Below are positions 44,078-52,515 of a stretch of 64,000 nucleotides of DNA, piece after piece. The position numbers and the translations under genes are program-made. This stretch comes from Limnohabitans_A sp048020265 (GTDB lineage Bacteria > Pseudomonadota > Gammaproteobacteria > Burkholderiales > Burkholderiaceae_C), in contig NZ_CP171843.1 of the NCBI RefSeq assembly GCF_048020265.1, forward strand, positions 1,736,001-1,800,000. Reading direction: 5' to 3'. The notes beneath the pieces are model-generated. The model did not search any database, was not told where the DNA came from, and saw nothing but the letters and a program-made list of their open reading frames with translations. Every line of letters begins with the position of its first letter. The stretch's first letter is position 1.

Positions 44078-44464
44078 TTGAGCGATGTTCAAGACAGTTT
44101 TTCAGCCGTGACGGGGCGCATTCGCAAAAAGCTCATTCAAGCCCAGCTTGAAGCCCTGCCCGCACCGCGCAGCGATGCCGTGCTCTGCCCGGTGTGTGAG
44201 CGCCCCATTCCGCCCTGCCAACAAGACGCACACCATTTGGTGCCCAAGTCACACGGGGGCGTGCAGACGGTGGTGCTGCACCGCATTTGCCACCGCCAAA
44301 TCCACGCGCTGTTTACCGAAACCGAATTGGCCCGCACCTACGCCACGGTCGAAGCCTTGAAGCAACCCGAGGAAATGGCCCGCTTCATCCGCTGGGTGCA
44401 AACCAAACCGGACGCTTTTTTTGAAAAAAGCCGCAAGAGCCAACGTCTCAAAAGTCGTCGCTGA
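44078..44464 (+). CDS. HNH-type endonuclease domain protein
   Basis: A 128-residue protein with an HNH/zinc-ribbon core: CPVCERPIPP (zinc pair), then DAHHLVPKSHGG and LHRICHRQIHALF, which supply the HNH histidines. There is no ATG in frame; the start is the TTG at 44078, or possibly GTG at 44108, giving 118 residues (MTGRIRKKLIQAQLEALPAP). A basic tail ends KSQRLKSRR. Such stand-alone HNH proteins are common in this order; the substrate is unknown. Confidence 0.78.
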   Translation: MSDVQDSFSAVTGRIRKKLIQAQLEALPAPRSDAVLCPVCERPIPPCQQDAHHLVPKSHGGVQTVVLHRICHRQIHALFTETELARTYATVEALKQPEEMARFIRWVQTKPDAFFEKSRKSQRLKSRR

Positions 44465-44495
44465 GCCCTGAACGACATTCATTGAACCACCGCCC

Positions 44496-44924
44496 ATGAA
44501 CCTGCCCGCAACACCCATGACACTGCCGACATCCACTTCCAGCTGCATTGAACTCCAAGACTTGCGACTGTCCACCCGCATTGGCACCTACGGTCCCGGC
44601 GACACCGTGCCCGAGTACCACGCACTGGATTTGAAGCTCTGGATCGACCCCGATTGGGTGCTGATTCCCGAAGATGGCATGGCCCATGTGTTCGATTACG
44701 ACCCCTTGGTTGCGGAGATCGAACGACTGGCCGCCGATGGGCACTACGAAACCCAAGAGCGGCTGATGACACGCATCGTTCAGGCCTGTGCAACCCGTCC
44801 GGTCATCAATGCGCTCAGCATGGCTTTGCGCAAATTCCCGGTGCGGGCGGGCAGCGGCTCTTTGGGCGTGCGCTTGAACGTGGACGGTGCGCAGCTGCAG
44901 CACATGCGCAACGACAAGGCCTGA
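44496..44924 (+). CDS. folB: Dihydroneopterin aldolase-like protein
   Basis: Folate pathway enzyme cleaving dihydroneopterin to hydroxymethyl-dihydropterin and glycolaldehyde. The product is 142 residues from the ATG at 44496; a second ATG at 44517 would remove seven residues. The core IELQDLRLSTRIGTYGPGDT, DYDPLVAEIERLAADGHYET and ERLMTRIVQACATRPVINAL fit the FolB/FolX tunnel-fold, although the usual catalytic residues were only partly matched. The call to FolB rather than the epimerase FolX is moderately confident. Confidence 0.78.
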   Translation: MNLPATPMTLPTSTSSCIELQDLRLSTRIGTYGPGDTVPEYHALDLKLWIDPDWVLIPEDGMAHVFDYDPLVAEIERLAADGHYETQERLMTRIVQACATRPVINALSMALRKFPVRAGSGSLGVRLNVDGAQLQHMRNDKA

Positions 44925-44973
44925 GCGACGCCAATGCCCTGGGATCCTTGCGCCGGCTCAACCCCTGCCCCAA

Positions 44974-45546
44974 TCAAGGCGTGAGCCAGTCCCAACTGTC
45001 GGCGCTCATCTGCGCCCGGCGATGCCCCTCGCGCGACAACTCCAACCAGTCCATTTGAAGCACCTGCGCACGCACAATGGCCAAGCTGTGCGCTGGCACG
45101 GGGACGTTGACCGTTCCGAGGTCTGCGGTGCTGCCTTGCGGCAACACAGCACCCGGTGGCAAAGGCGACAGATAATCGCCCGCAGCCGCCGACTGCTGGA
45201 CCTTTTGCCAAAGCGCCTCAACCTCCGGGCCGGAGGAGATGACCGAACAAAGCACCCGCACCCGCAGTTGCCAACTCAAACGCGCACTCCAAAACACCAG
45301 CATCGCCGACGCTTGCGCTTGCAATTGCGCCACCTTGGGGCTGCGGCTGTCGGTGTAAAAAGTCAGCTGCCCGGCCTGCGCATCCACCTGCCGCAGCACC
45401 ACGGTGCGGGCATCGGGCAAGCCGACTGCGTCGGTCGAAGCCATGACGGATGTGCGCCACTCATGGTGGCGGTCCAGGCTGGCGCGGCCCAGCTCTTTCC
45501 AAATTTGCAGGCGTATTTCACCGGGCGTTTGCAGGTGGATTTTCAT
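44974..45546 (-). CDS. Pyridoxamine 5'-phosphate oxidase-like FMN-binding protein
   Basis: A 190-residue split-barrel flavoprotein similar to pyridoxamine 5'-phosphate oxidase and the cyanobacterial Alr4036 type. PDARTVVLRQVDAQAGQLTF and FYTDSRSPKVAQLQAQASAM are the FMN-binding strands, and FWSARLSWQLRVRVLC the dimer strand. The C-terminus is shorter and less conserved than true PdxH, so activity on vitamin B6 is not assured. It lies convergent with folB, leaving a 49-bp gap. Confidence 0.8.
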   Translation of the reverse strand: MKIHLQTPGEIRLQIWKELGRASLDRHHEWRTSVMASTDAVGLPDARTVVLRQVDAQAGQLTFYTDSRSPKVAQLQAQASAMLVFWSARLSWQLRVRVLCSVISSGPEVEALWQKVQQSAAAGDYLSPLPPGAVLPQGSTADLGTVNVPVPAHSLAIVRAQVLQMDWLELSREGHRRAQMSADSWDWLTP

Positions 45547-45600
45547 AACTTTTGAGTTTGACGAAGTCTTCTACCGAACGGACTGCTGTGCTGTGCGAGC

Positions 45601-46467
45601 TCACAACAACACAATTTCCACAGTTTGCGTGAGCACCGGGCGGCACAAAATCTTGTAGCCGTCGGCATCAAAATGGGCGGCCACTTGGCTGGCGGTCTGG
45701 CTCAGTTGGCGTGCGGCTTCGACGCTGGGGGCGCTGCCCAAATAGCACCAATGCTTCACAACGTGAATTTGGGTGAATTCGCCATCACGCTCAACCAAGC
45801 CCACCGCGCCCGCGTAGGGCCAGCATTCCACGCGCAGCGCCAGCAAGCTGCTGAAAAGGCGCTCGCGGTGCGCCTCGGGGCTTTCGTCACCCCGGCACAC
45901 GCCTGCGCACTGACGAATCGCCGCCCGAAAGCACCCTTTGCCGGGAGGCAGTTTTTCAAGGCCCAAGGGGCCGTAGCACAGCTTGTGCTGGTCGGCGATG
46001 GCACGCAGCGCGTCCAGCGCCGCGTGACGGCTGGCAAACAGGCCATACAAATCGGGCTGGGTGGCAAAGTCGATGTCTCGGGAATAGACCACTTGAGGCA
46101 CATCGCCCATCATTTGCAAGCTGCACAGTTGTTTGTTACGCCGCAGTTTCTGGTTGAACAACGGGTGCTGGGCTTTGATAAGTTGGGCTTCCAACAAGAG
46201 CGCCCCGATCTCCCCTGCCGTGCGGATGTGGCTGATGCGCTGGGTCTGGCGCAGCATGCGGGCTTCGTCGGGGGTGCGCAGGTGCGATAACAAGCGGGCG
46301 CGGATGTTGATGCTTTTGCCGATGTACAACGGCAAGTCGCCTTCCTGGCCATGGAAGGTGTAAACGCCCGCTCCGGTGGGCGCGTCTTCAATGGCTTCGC
46401 GCAGGTGCTGTGGGTATTCGTAGATCCGGTTGTCTTCAAAGTCATCGCGGCGGCGGGGCAAGGTCAT
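45601..46467 (-). CDS. cho: Cho-like GIY-YIG excision nuclease (UvrC homologue)
   Basis: SOS-type nucleotide-excision nuclease that incises 3' of a lesion. From the ATG at 46467 it has 288 residues. The N-terminal GIY-YIG domain contains GAGVYTFHGQEGDLPLYIGK and INIRARLLSHLRTPDEARML, and the catalytic glutamate region AGEIGALLLEAQLIKAQHPL. The following cysteine-rich CFRAAIRQCAGVCRGDESPE resembles the UvrC/Cho linker. It lacks the UvrC C-terminal RNase H and HhH domains. A perfect LexA box lies about 41 bp upstream, matching the known SOS control of cho in E. coli. Confidence 0.92.
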   Translation of the reverse strand: MTLPRRRDDFEDNRIYEYPQHLREAIEDAPTGAGVYTFHGQEGDLPLYIGKSINIRARLLSHLRTPDEARMLRQTQRISHIRTAGEIGALLLEAQLIKAQHPLFNQKLRRNKQLCSLQMMGDVPQVVYSRDIDFATQPDLYGLFASRHAALDALRAIADQHKLCYGPLGLEKLPPGKGCFRAAIRQCAGVCRGDESPEAHRERLFSSLLALRVECWPYAGAVGLVERDGEFTQIHVVKHWCYLGSAPSVEAARQLSQTASQVAAHFDADGYKILCRPVLTQTVEIVLL

Positions 46468-46507
46468 GGTGAAGTGGGAGGGTGGGCTGATCGCCAAAAT
46501 GCAAGTA

Positions 46508-46523
46508 CTGTTTATATTTACAG
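46508..46523. promoter_or_regulatory. LexA (SOS) box upstream of cho
   Basis: CTGTTTATATTTACAG fits the LexA consensus CTGT-N8-ACAG. For cho (minus strand) it overlaps a promoter with ATGACG at 46540-46535 (-35), an 18-bp spacer and TATAAA at 46516-46511 (-10). On the plus strand TCGCCA at 46491-46496, a 16-bp spacer and TATATT at 46513-46518 form a second promoter. LexA binding would thus block both directions. Confidence 0.9.
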
Positions 46524-46524
46524 T

Positions 46525-46607
46525 ATACTGAAAGCGTCATGCGGCCTGCAGTTGCCTGACATTTTCGTTTTGAACGCCCCTGGCTTCACGGCCCGGGGCG
46601 TTTTTTT
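46525..46607 (+). ncRNA. Candidate SOS-regulated small RNA, divergent from cho
   Basis: A short region of about 83 bp on the plus strand from the expected start of the plus-strand promoter (within the LexA box) to a strong intrinsic terminator. It contains no gene: the only open frame is six codons, starting at 46539. The terminator is a perfect 8-bp stem (46573-46580 with 46595-46602), extended inside by GGC/GCC around TTCACG, followed by a run of T to 46607. Nothing on the plus strand reads into the terminator from outside. Expression is inferred, not shown. Confidence 0.5.
46573..46607 (+). terminator. Strong intrinsic terminator on the plus strand
   Basis: AACGCCCC (46573-46580) pairs with GGGGCGTT (46595-46602), with an inner GGC-TTCACG-GCC loop, and is followed by T residues to 46607. 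On the minus strand it has no T-run, so it does not serve the metallo-hydrolase gene ending at 46629. No plus-strand gene precedes it except the candidate small RNA. Confidence 0.9.
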
Positions 46608-46628
46608 ATCTGCAGCATTCTGTGCAAC

Positions 46629-47522
46629 TCAAACTGCCACAAACTGCCCTTCCTCCAGGGCCTCGATTTGGCCCATGGCCAACAGCTCGTCCAGGTGCAT
46701 CCTGATGGTGTTGCGCTCGGCGCAAGGCACAAAAGGCACGTCGTAGCCTGCGGGGTACAACAGGCGGCGGCTCACCAACTCGTCCAGGTTGTGCGGGCTT
46801 TGCAAATAAGCCAGCAACTGCACGCTGCGCTCGTCGATCTTGCTGGCAAAGCGGGCCAGGTCGGCCAGAAATTGCGCCCGATCGGTGATCACTGCCTTGT
46901 GGTGCGAGGTCGCCCAGATGCGGGCGTCGAGCTCAGCCACTTTTTTCAGGGTGCGCCGGAAGTCGCTCAGGCTGGAAGTGGCGTCGCCGTAGTACGGGCC
47001 AAAGCCGCTCAGGTCGATGTCGCCAATGAAGGCCAAGCCTTCGCTCTCGACCACCAGGGCACAGTGGCCAGCGGTATGGCCCGGCAGGTGGTGGGCCCGC
47101 ACCCGCACGCCGCCACCCAGCTCCCACACCGTGCCATCGCTGTAGCCGATAGCGTCGGGCCGAGGCTGGTAATGAAAATCCTTTTGCACGATGGCCAGCA
47201 TCGCATCCAGCACGTCTGGCGGGTAGCCGTAGTGGCGGCACATGCCCTCCCACGACTGGGCGGCGGCCAGATCGGCCTCGTGCACCTGCACACGGGCGTG
47301 CGGCAGGCGGTGCAGCCCGGCCATGTGGTCTTCGTGCACATGGCCCAAAATGACCAGGTCCACCGTGTCCAGCTCGGGGCCAATGCGGTTGGCCACCTCC
47401 GGCGTGTCGAAAGCCACCCGCACATCGGCCCCTTGCACGATGAGCTGGTTGCCGTCGGGGTATTTGCCCGACTTGTCACCCAGATGCACGCTCACAGCAC
47501 CAAATCGCAAAACAGAAGACAT
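46629..47522 (-). CDS. Metallo-beta-lactamase-fold hydrolase
   Basis: A 297-residue MBL-fold protein. The metal-binding signature HVHEDHMAGL (HxHxDH) is present, followed by HLPGHTAGHCALVVESEG (third His) and LAFIGDIDLSGFGPYYG (bridging Asp). The C-terminal region (ATSHHKAVITDRAQFLADLA) is also typical. The substrate is unknown; candidates are thioesters, lactones or RNA-like phosphodiesters. It is separated from the MFS gene by 36 bp on the same strand and may share its transcript. Confidence 0.85.
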   Translation of the reverse strand: MSSVLRFGAVSVHLGDKSGKYPDGNQLIVQGADVRVAFDTPEVANRIGPELDTVDLVILGHVHEDHMAGLHRLPHARVQVHEADLAAAQSWEGMCRHYGYPPDVLDAMLAIVQKDFHYQPRPDAIGYSDGTVWELGGGVRVRAHHLPGHTAGHCALVVESEGLAFIGDIDLSGFGPYYGDATSSLSDFRRTLKKVAELDARIWATSHHKAVITDRAQFLADLARFASKIDERSVQLLAYLQSPHNLDELVSRRLLYPAGYDVPFVPCAERNTIRMHLDELLAMGQIEALEEGQFVAV

Positions 47523-47558
47523 GACAAGCTTTCCTGATCTGGATGGACGCAGAGCCCT

Positions 47559-48797
47559 TCAGGCCGTGGCCAGTGCCGCCCGCTTGACGCGCCACAGCAG
47601 CCACAGGGCAATGCTCAGGTTGAGCGCGTTCCACAGCACACCGTTGATGAACGCCGCGTGGTACGACCCTGTGATGTCAAACACCTTGCCCGACATCCAG
47701 CCGCCCAAGGCCATGCCCAAGAGCGTGGCCATGATGACCGCGCCCACGCGCGAGCCCGCTTCTTTGGCCGGAAAGTATTCGCGCACGATGATGGCGTAGG
47801 CCGGCACAATGCCACCTTGAAACAGGCCGAACAAGGCCGAGATGATGTAGAGCGACACCAGGCCATTGAAGGGCAAAAACAGCAGCAGCGCCACGCCCTG
47901 CAAAACCGAGCCCAGCACCAGGGTGCGCAAGCCACCAATGCGGTCGCAAATGGCCCCCGAAATCAAGCGGCTGGCGATGCCGCTGGCCAGCATGAGCGAG
48001 AGCATTTCCGCGCCACGTGCTGCGCCAAAACCCAGGTCGGTGCAATACGCCACGATGTGCACCTGCGGCATGGCCATCGCCACGCAGCAAGCCACGCCCG
48101 CCACGCACAATAAAAACTGTGCCTTGTTCAGGCTCAAACCAAAGGGCTGCTGCGACTGCAAGGCCTGGGCACTGCCTGCCACCGGGGTTTGCAGCAAGGG
48201 CGGGCGCTGGCGCATCAGCAAGCTCAGCAGCACCATGCCGATGCCGCAAAACAGGCCCAACGCCACGTAAGTGCTGCGCCAACCCACGGTCTCGACGCCG
48301 TGCTGGGCCAAAGGCGGCCAAATGGCCCCGGCCACATAGTTGCCACTGGCGCACACCGCCACGGCAATGCCCCGCCGCTTGCGCCACCACAGCGAGGTGT
48401 CGGCCACTAAGGGCGCAAAGGTGGTGGAGCTGCCGATCAGCCCCAAGAGCAAGCCATGCGCCAGCGCAAACCACCAGATGTTGCCGGACAAACTGGCCGC
48501 AATGAAACCCAGCCCGGTACCCACACCGCCCAAAAACAAAGGCACATGCACACCCGCGCGGTCGGCCCATCGGCCCATGAACAGGCCCCCAACACCAAAG
48601 CCGATCATCATCAAGGTGTAAGGCAAGGAAGCATCGGCCCGGCTGACGCCGAACTCGGCCTGCACAGCCGGCAGCACCACGGCCACCACGTACATGCTCG
48701 AGCCCCCCAAGGTCATCAGGGCCAGGGTGACCAGCAAACGCCGGGCGGCATAGGCAGAGTCGATCAGGTGTTCGGCGGCGGCAATCGGTGGGCTCAT
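47559..48797 (-). CDS. MFS transporter
   Basis: A 412-residue inner-membrane protein with about twelve transmembrane segments. The MFS motif A in the 2-3 loop is visible as GLFMGRWADRAGVHVPLFLG, and the corresponding C-half motif as LISGAICDRIGGLRTLVLGS. Family position is uncertain; relatives often carry monocarboxylates (for example oxalate/formate-like antiporters). It is the first gene of a probable pair with the metallo-hydrolase. The substrate is unknown. Confidence 0.87.
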   Translation of the reverse strand: MSPPIAAAEHLIDSAYAARRLLVTLALMTLGGSSMYVVAVVLPAVQAEFGVSRADASLPYTLMMIGFGVGGLFMGRWADRAGVHVPLFLGGVGTGLGFIAASLSGNIWWFALAHGLLLGLIGSSTTFAPLVADTSLWWRKRRGIAVAVCASGNYVAGAIWPPLAQHGVETVGWRSTYVALGLFCGIGMVLLSLLMRQRPPLLQTPVAGSAQALQSQQPFGLSLNKAQFLLCVAGVACCVAMAMPQVHIVAYCTDLGFGAARGAEMLSLMLASGIASRLISGAICDRIGGLRTLVLGSVLQGVALLLFLPFNGLVSLYIISALFGLFQGGIVPAYAIIVREYFPAKEAGSRVGAVIMATLLGMALGGWMSGKVFDITGSYHAAFINGVLWNALNLSIALWLLWRVKRAALATA

Positions 48798-48913
48798 GAC
48801 CTCAGGTTAGCAGGCCAGGCCGGGTGTGGTTGGCAAATGCGGGACAAGCGGACAGTTGATTCAAGAATACAAATAATGGCTATGATTTTGGCGAATCAAC
48901 CACCAAAATCACC

Positions 48914-49165
48914 ATGTCCAAATTATTCGCATTTCTGGCTTCGGCCTTGTTGATGACCGCCGCTCACGCCCAGAGCAGCACCTGCACGGCGGCTGCCACT
49001 GAAAAGAAATTGGCCGGTGCAGCGAAGAACTCGTTTTTGAAGAAATGCGAGAAAGATGCCACCGCCCAATGCGAGACCTCTGCCGCTGAACGCAAACTGG
49101 CCGGTGCCGCCAAAAACAGCCACATCAAAAAATGCGTCAAAGACGCCGTGGGTGAAACACCCTGA
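48914..49165 (+). CDS. PsiF-repeat periplasmic protein
   Basis: An 83-residue exported protein with a signal peptide (MSKLFAFLASALLMTAAHAQ). The mature part is two tandem PsiF-type repeats, each carrying AxEKKLAGAAKNSFLKKC-like sequence: residues about 24-49 and 53-78, sharing KLAGAAKNS.xKKC. Each repeat begins and ends with cysteine, suggesting two disulfide-linked hairpins. In E. coli psiF is induced by phosphate starvation; control here is not seen. Function is unknown in all species. Confidence 0.83.
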   Translation: MSKLFAFLASALLMTAAHAQSSTCTAAATEKKLAGAAKNSFLKKCEKDATAQCETSAAERKLAGAAKNSHIKKCVKDAVGETP

Positions 49166-49280
49166 TGGCGGCTTGTCCTCTGGACGACAGTCAGCGCACA
49201 ACCGTCCATCGCCACTGACCGCCGCCACGCCATAGCCCACGCGATGGACCGCAGCGCAGGCGCCTGCAAACGGGCACAGT

Positions 49281-50552
49281 TCAGCTCGGTCGCACCATCT
49301 TGCAGCTGCTGGGCAAACGGGCTTGCTCGGCCTTGATCTGGCGCACCACCTTGAAGCCATAGCCCGAGCCTTCCACATCAAACGGCACGCCGGAGCTGCC
49401 TTGACGCGCCATCACGCCTACCACCAGAGGTTGCTGAAACTGGTGGTCTTCGGCCCGCATGAAGCCGGTTTGCCCGGCCATGCTGACGCGGGTTTTTTCC
49501 AGCGCCAACGCCACGGCCACGGGCTCGGTGCTGCCCGCTTTTTCGACCGCCTGGGCCAGGGCCTCGACCATCAGCTGCATGCGCACATGCACATAGTCTT
49601 CCGAGGGCTTGCTGAAACGCTGGCGGAACGACTGGTAAAACGCTTCGCTGGCTTTACCCGGCACATTGGGCAGCCAATCAGCCACAGCGATCACGCGGTC
49701 CACGCCGGCATCGCCAATGGCTGCAGGCGCACCCAGCGCGTTGCCATAAAAGGTGTAGAACTTGCCTTCATAGCCGGCTTCGCGGGCGGCCTTGACCAAA
49801 AGCGTCAGGTCATTGCCCCAGTTGCCGGTGACCACCGCTTGGGCGCCACTGGCCTTGATCTTGGCGGCATAAGGCAAAAAGTCTTTGACACGGCCCATGG
49901 GGTGAAGCTCGTCGCCCACCACCTTCACATCGGGGCGCTTGTCGGCCAGCTGACGCTTGGCTTCGCGCAGCACAGCCTGACCGAAGCTGTAATCCTGACC
50001 GATCAGGTACACCGACTGGACCTTCTTGTCCTCCCGCAGGACCTGCATCAAGGCGGTCATTCGCATGTCGGCATGGGCGTCAAAACGAAAATGCCAGAAG
50101 CTGCATTTCTCATTCGTCAGGATCGGGTCCACCGCCGAGTAGTTCAAAAACAGCACGCGCTTGGCTGGCTCGCGCTCGTTGTGTTTGTTGATCGCGTCGA
50201 TCAGGGCCGCCGCATTGGCCGATGAATTGCCCTGCAAGATCACCTGCGCCCCGTCGTCGATGGCGGACTTGAGGGCCGACAAGGCTTCTTCGCTTTGGCC
50301 TTTGCTGTCGTAGCGCTCCAGCACCATGGGCAGCTGGCCTTGCGGCGTTTTGACGCCCCCCCGCGCATTGACCCGCTCGACCGCCCAGGCAATGTTGCGC
50401 ACCACCGCCTCACCCGTGTTGCCAAAGGGGCCGCTCAGGCCCTCAATCAAGGCCAGCTTGATCGGCTGCGGCGATTGCGCCCACGCAGGAGAAAACAGCA
50501 AGCCAGCAGTCAGCGACAGGAGCGCACGGCGGAAAATGAAGGACAAACGCAT
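49281..50552 (-). CDS. Branched-chain amino-acid-type ABC substrate-binding protein (orphan)
   Basis: Periplasmic binding protein of the LivJ/Peripla_BP_6 type, 423 residues from the ATG at 50552. The signal peptide is MRLSFIFRRALLSLTAGLLF, cleaved near AWAQSPQ. The family start IKLALIEGLSGPFGNTGEAV and the two-lobe body (VYLIGQDYSFGQAVLREAKR, AVVTGNWGNDLTLLVKAARE) are clear. No livHMGF permease or ATPase genes lie nearby, so it must use a transporter encoded elsewhere or act as a sensor. The ligand is unknown. Confidence 0.87.
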   Translation of the reverse strand: MRLSFIFRRALLSLTAGLLFSPAWAQSPQPIKLALIEGLSGPFGNTGEAVVRNIAWAVERVNARGGVKTPQGQLPMVLERYDSKGQSEEALSALKSAIDDGAQVILQGNSSANAAALIDAINKHNEREPAKRVLFLNYSAVDPILTNEKCSFWHFRFDAHADMRMTALMQVLREDKKVQSVYLIGQDYSFGQAVLREAKRQLADKRPDVKVVGDELHPMGRVKDFLPYAAKIKASGAQAVVTGNWGNDLTLLVKAAREAGYEGKFYTFYGNALGAPAAIGDAGVDRVIAVADWLPNVPGKASEAFYQSFRQRFSKPSEDYVHVRMQLMVEALAQAVEKAGSTEPVAVALALEKTRVSMAGQTGFMRAEDHQFQQPLVVGVMARQGSSGVPFDVEGSGYGFKVVRQIKAEQARLPSSCKMVRPS

Positions 50553-50674
50553 ATCAAAAATAGAACCTGCCAAAAGGCGGGTTGAAGTCGAGAAGGGGCG
50601 CAGTGTAACGGGTCACACCTTCTGGGTCGGACTCACCCGGCCTCGCCCAAGGAATTGGACTGGGGTCGCCCCAC

Positions 50675-51718
50675 TCAGACCAGTTCGTGCAAAGGCCAGC
50701 GCGGCTTCACATCAAAGCTGTAACGCGCCTCGGCCGTTTGCGCCCCGGCTTGCAAACGCATGGCTGCGGCCATGGCGATCATGGCGCCGTTGTCGGTGCA
50801 CAAATGCAGCTCGGGGTAATGCACGCGCACTTTGGCTTTGGCGCAAGCGGCATTGAGCTGGGCCCGCAATTCGCGGTTGGCCCCCACGCCCCCGGCCACC
50901 ACCAAGCGCTTCATGCCGGTGGTTTTGAGCGCGGTCATGGATTTTTTGACCAGCACTTCCACAATCGCCGCCTGGGTCGATGCGGCCAGGTCGGCCCGCT
51001 CAGGCGCACCCTCGGTGTGGGCGGCGGGGCCGATTTTCTGGCTCTGCGTGAGCACGGCGGTTTTCAATCCTGCAAATGAAAAATCCAGATCACCGCTGTG
51101 CAGCAAAGGGCGCGGCAGCTTGTAGGCCGCAGGATTCCCCTGCTCGGCCAGGCGCGACAGACCCGGGCCACCGGGGTAAGGTAGGCCCATGAGCTTGGCC
51201 GATTTGTCAAAAGCTTCGCCTGCGGCGTCGTCAATGGTTTCGCCCAGCAATTCATAGCGGCCCACGCCGTCCACCCGCATCAACTGGGTGTGGCCGCCCG
51301 ACACCAGCAAGGCGATGAACGGGAACTCGGGCGGATCGGTGCTCAAAAACGGCGAGAGCAAATGGCCTTCCAAGTGGTGCACACCCAGCACCGGCTTGCC
51401 TAAAGCGGCCGCCAGCGCACAGGCCACGCCCGAGCCTACCAAGAGCGCCCCGGCCAGACCCGGCCCCCGGGTGTAAGCCACCACGTCGATATCGGCCAAT
51501 GCGGTCCCCGCATCGGTCATGACCTGGCGGGTCAGCGGCAGCACACGGCGGATGTGGTCGCGGCTGGCCAGCTCGGGCACCACGCCGCCATAGGCCTGGT
51601 GCATCTCGATCTGGCTGTAGAGCGCGTGCGACAACAGGCGCGGCATGTCGGTCCCGGTGGTTTCCACCAAGGCCACACCCGTCTCGTCGCAAGAAGATTC
51701 AATGCCCAAAATTCGCAT
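50675..51718 (-). CDS. tsaD: tRNA N6-threonylcarbamoyladenosine transferase TsaD
   Basis: Subunit that transfers threonylcarbamoyl-AMP to A37 of ANN-decoding tRNAs, acting with TsaB and TsaE. From the ATG at 51718 it has 347 residues (family about 340). The start MRILGIESSCDETGVALVET and the metal-binding HHLEGHLLSPF are diagnostic, with GGHTQLM and GGVGANRELRAQL ATP-binding segments. It is divergent from the ModA-like gene across 81 bp. Confidence 0.97.
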   Translation of the reverse strand: MRILGIESSCDETGVALVETTGTDMPRLLSHALYSQIEMHQAYGGVVPELASRDHIRRVLPLTRQVMTDAGTALADIDVVAYTRGPGLAGALLVGSGVACALAAALGKPVLGVHHLEGHLLSPFLSTDPPEFPFIALLVSGGHTQLMRVDGVGRYELLGETIDDAAGEAFDKSAKLMGLPYPGGPGLSRLAEQGNPAAYKLPRPLLHSGDLDFSFAGLKTAVLTQSQKIGPAAHTEGAPERADLAASTQAAIVEVLVKKSMTALKTTGMKRLVVAGGVGANRELRAQLNAACAKAKVRVHYPELHLCTDNGAMIAMAAAMRLQAGAQTAEARYSFDVKPRWPLHELV

Positions 51719-51799
51719 AACAGGTAGTTTAAGCGGGGCATGGGTTGCGCCATGGGGCTTGGCCATAATCCTTTCAGAACTTCACAGGCCCAAATTCCC

Positions 51800-52489
51800 A
51801 TGACCACTCTCCGACTGATTTCCTCCATGGCCACCAAGCCGCTGCTGGCCGATCTGGTGGCGCTGTACCAGGCGCAGGCCCCCGGCATTCAAATCCAGGT
51901 CGAGTCGGTCGGCGGAGTGGATGCGGCCAAGCGCGTGCAAGCGGGTGAAGCCTTTGACGGCGTGGTGCTGGCCAGCGAAGCCATCGACAAACTGGTCGCC
52001 AGCGGCCATGTGCTGGCAGGCAGCCGCGCCGACCTGGTGCGCTCGGGCGTGGCGGTGGCCGTGCCTGCGGGGCAGCCCGTGCCCGACATCTCGACCGAAG
52101 CCGCACTCAAAGCCGCCGTCCTGGCCGCGCCCACGCTGGGTTACTCCACCGGCCCGAGCGGCGTGCAGCTGGCCAAACAGTTCGAGGCCTGGGGCATCGC
52201 CGAGACCCTCTTGCCACGCATCGTGCAGGCCAAACCTGGCGTGCCCGTGGGCTCGCTGGTGGCCCAAGGCGAAGTGGCACTGGGCTTTCAGCAGCTGAGC
52301 GAAATGCTGGGTGTGGCGGGCATCACCATCGTGGGCGGCCTGCCACCCGAGGTGGAGATCATCACCACGTTCTCAGGCTCGGTGGCCGCCACCTGCAACC
52401 AACCCGACGCCATGCGTGCGCTGCTGGCCTTTTGGCAGTCGCCGGCGTGTGACGCGCTCAAGCGCCAGCATGGCATGACGCCGGCCTGA
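51800..52489 (+). CDS. Cytoplasmic ModA-like (type 2) substrate-binding protein, next to nasT
   Basis: A 229-residue protein with the fold of molybdate/sulfate-type binding proteins: GIQIQVESVGGVDAAKRVQA near the N-terminus, TGPSGVQLAKQFEAWGIAET, and the ModA-like VPVGSLVAQGEVALGFQQLS. There is no signal peptide (the product begins MTTLRLISSMATKPLLADLV), so it should stay in the cytoplasm and cannot serve an ABC importer. Its stop is 26 bp before the nasT start on the same strand, so the two are probably cotranscribed. A role as an anion sensor for NasT is an inference. Confidence 0.83.
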   Translation: MTTLRLISSMATKPLLADLVALYQAQAPGIQIQVESVGGVDAAKRVQAGEAFDGVVLASEAIDKLVASGHVLAGSRADLVRSGVAVAVPAGQPVPDISTEAALKAAVLAAPTLGYSTGPSGVQLAKQFEAWGIAETLLPRIVQAKPGVPVGSLVAQGEVALGFQQLSEMLGVAGITIVGGLPPEVEIITTFSGSVAATCNQPDAMRALLAFWQSPACDALKRQHGMTPA

Positions 52490-52515
52490 ATTTCTTGACG
52501 CGGCGCGGTTCTTGC

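Noticed and set aside
46539..46559. Six-codon open frame within the candidate SOS small RNA
   Set aside because: Too short and without a convincing ribosome-binding site; treated as chance within a non-coding RNA.
50641..50674. GGGGTCGCCCC motif downstream of tsaD as a second copy of the 16047 element
   Set aside because: Only part of the core resembles the GGGGTCAGATCCC motif and there is no partner inverted repeat.
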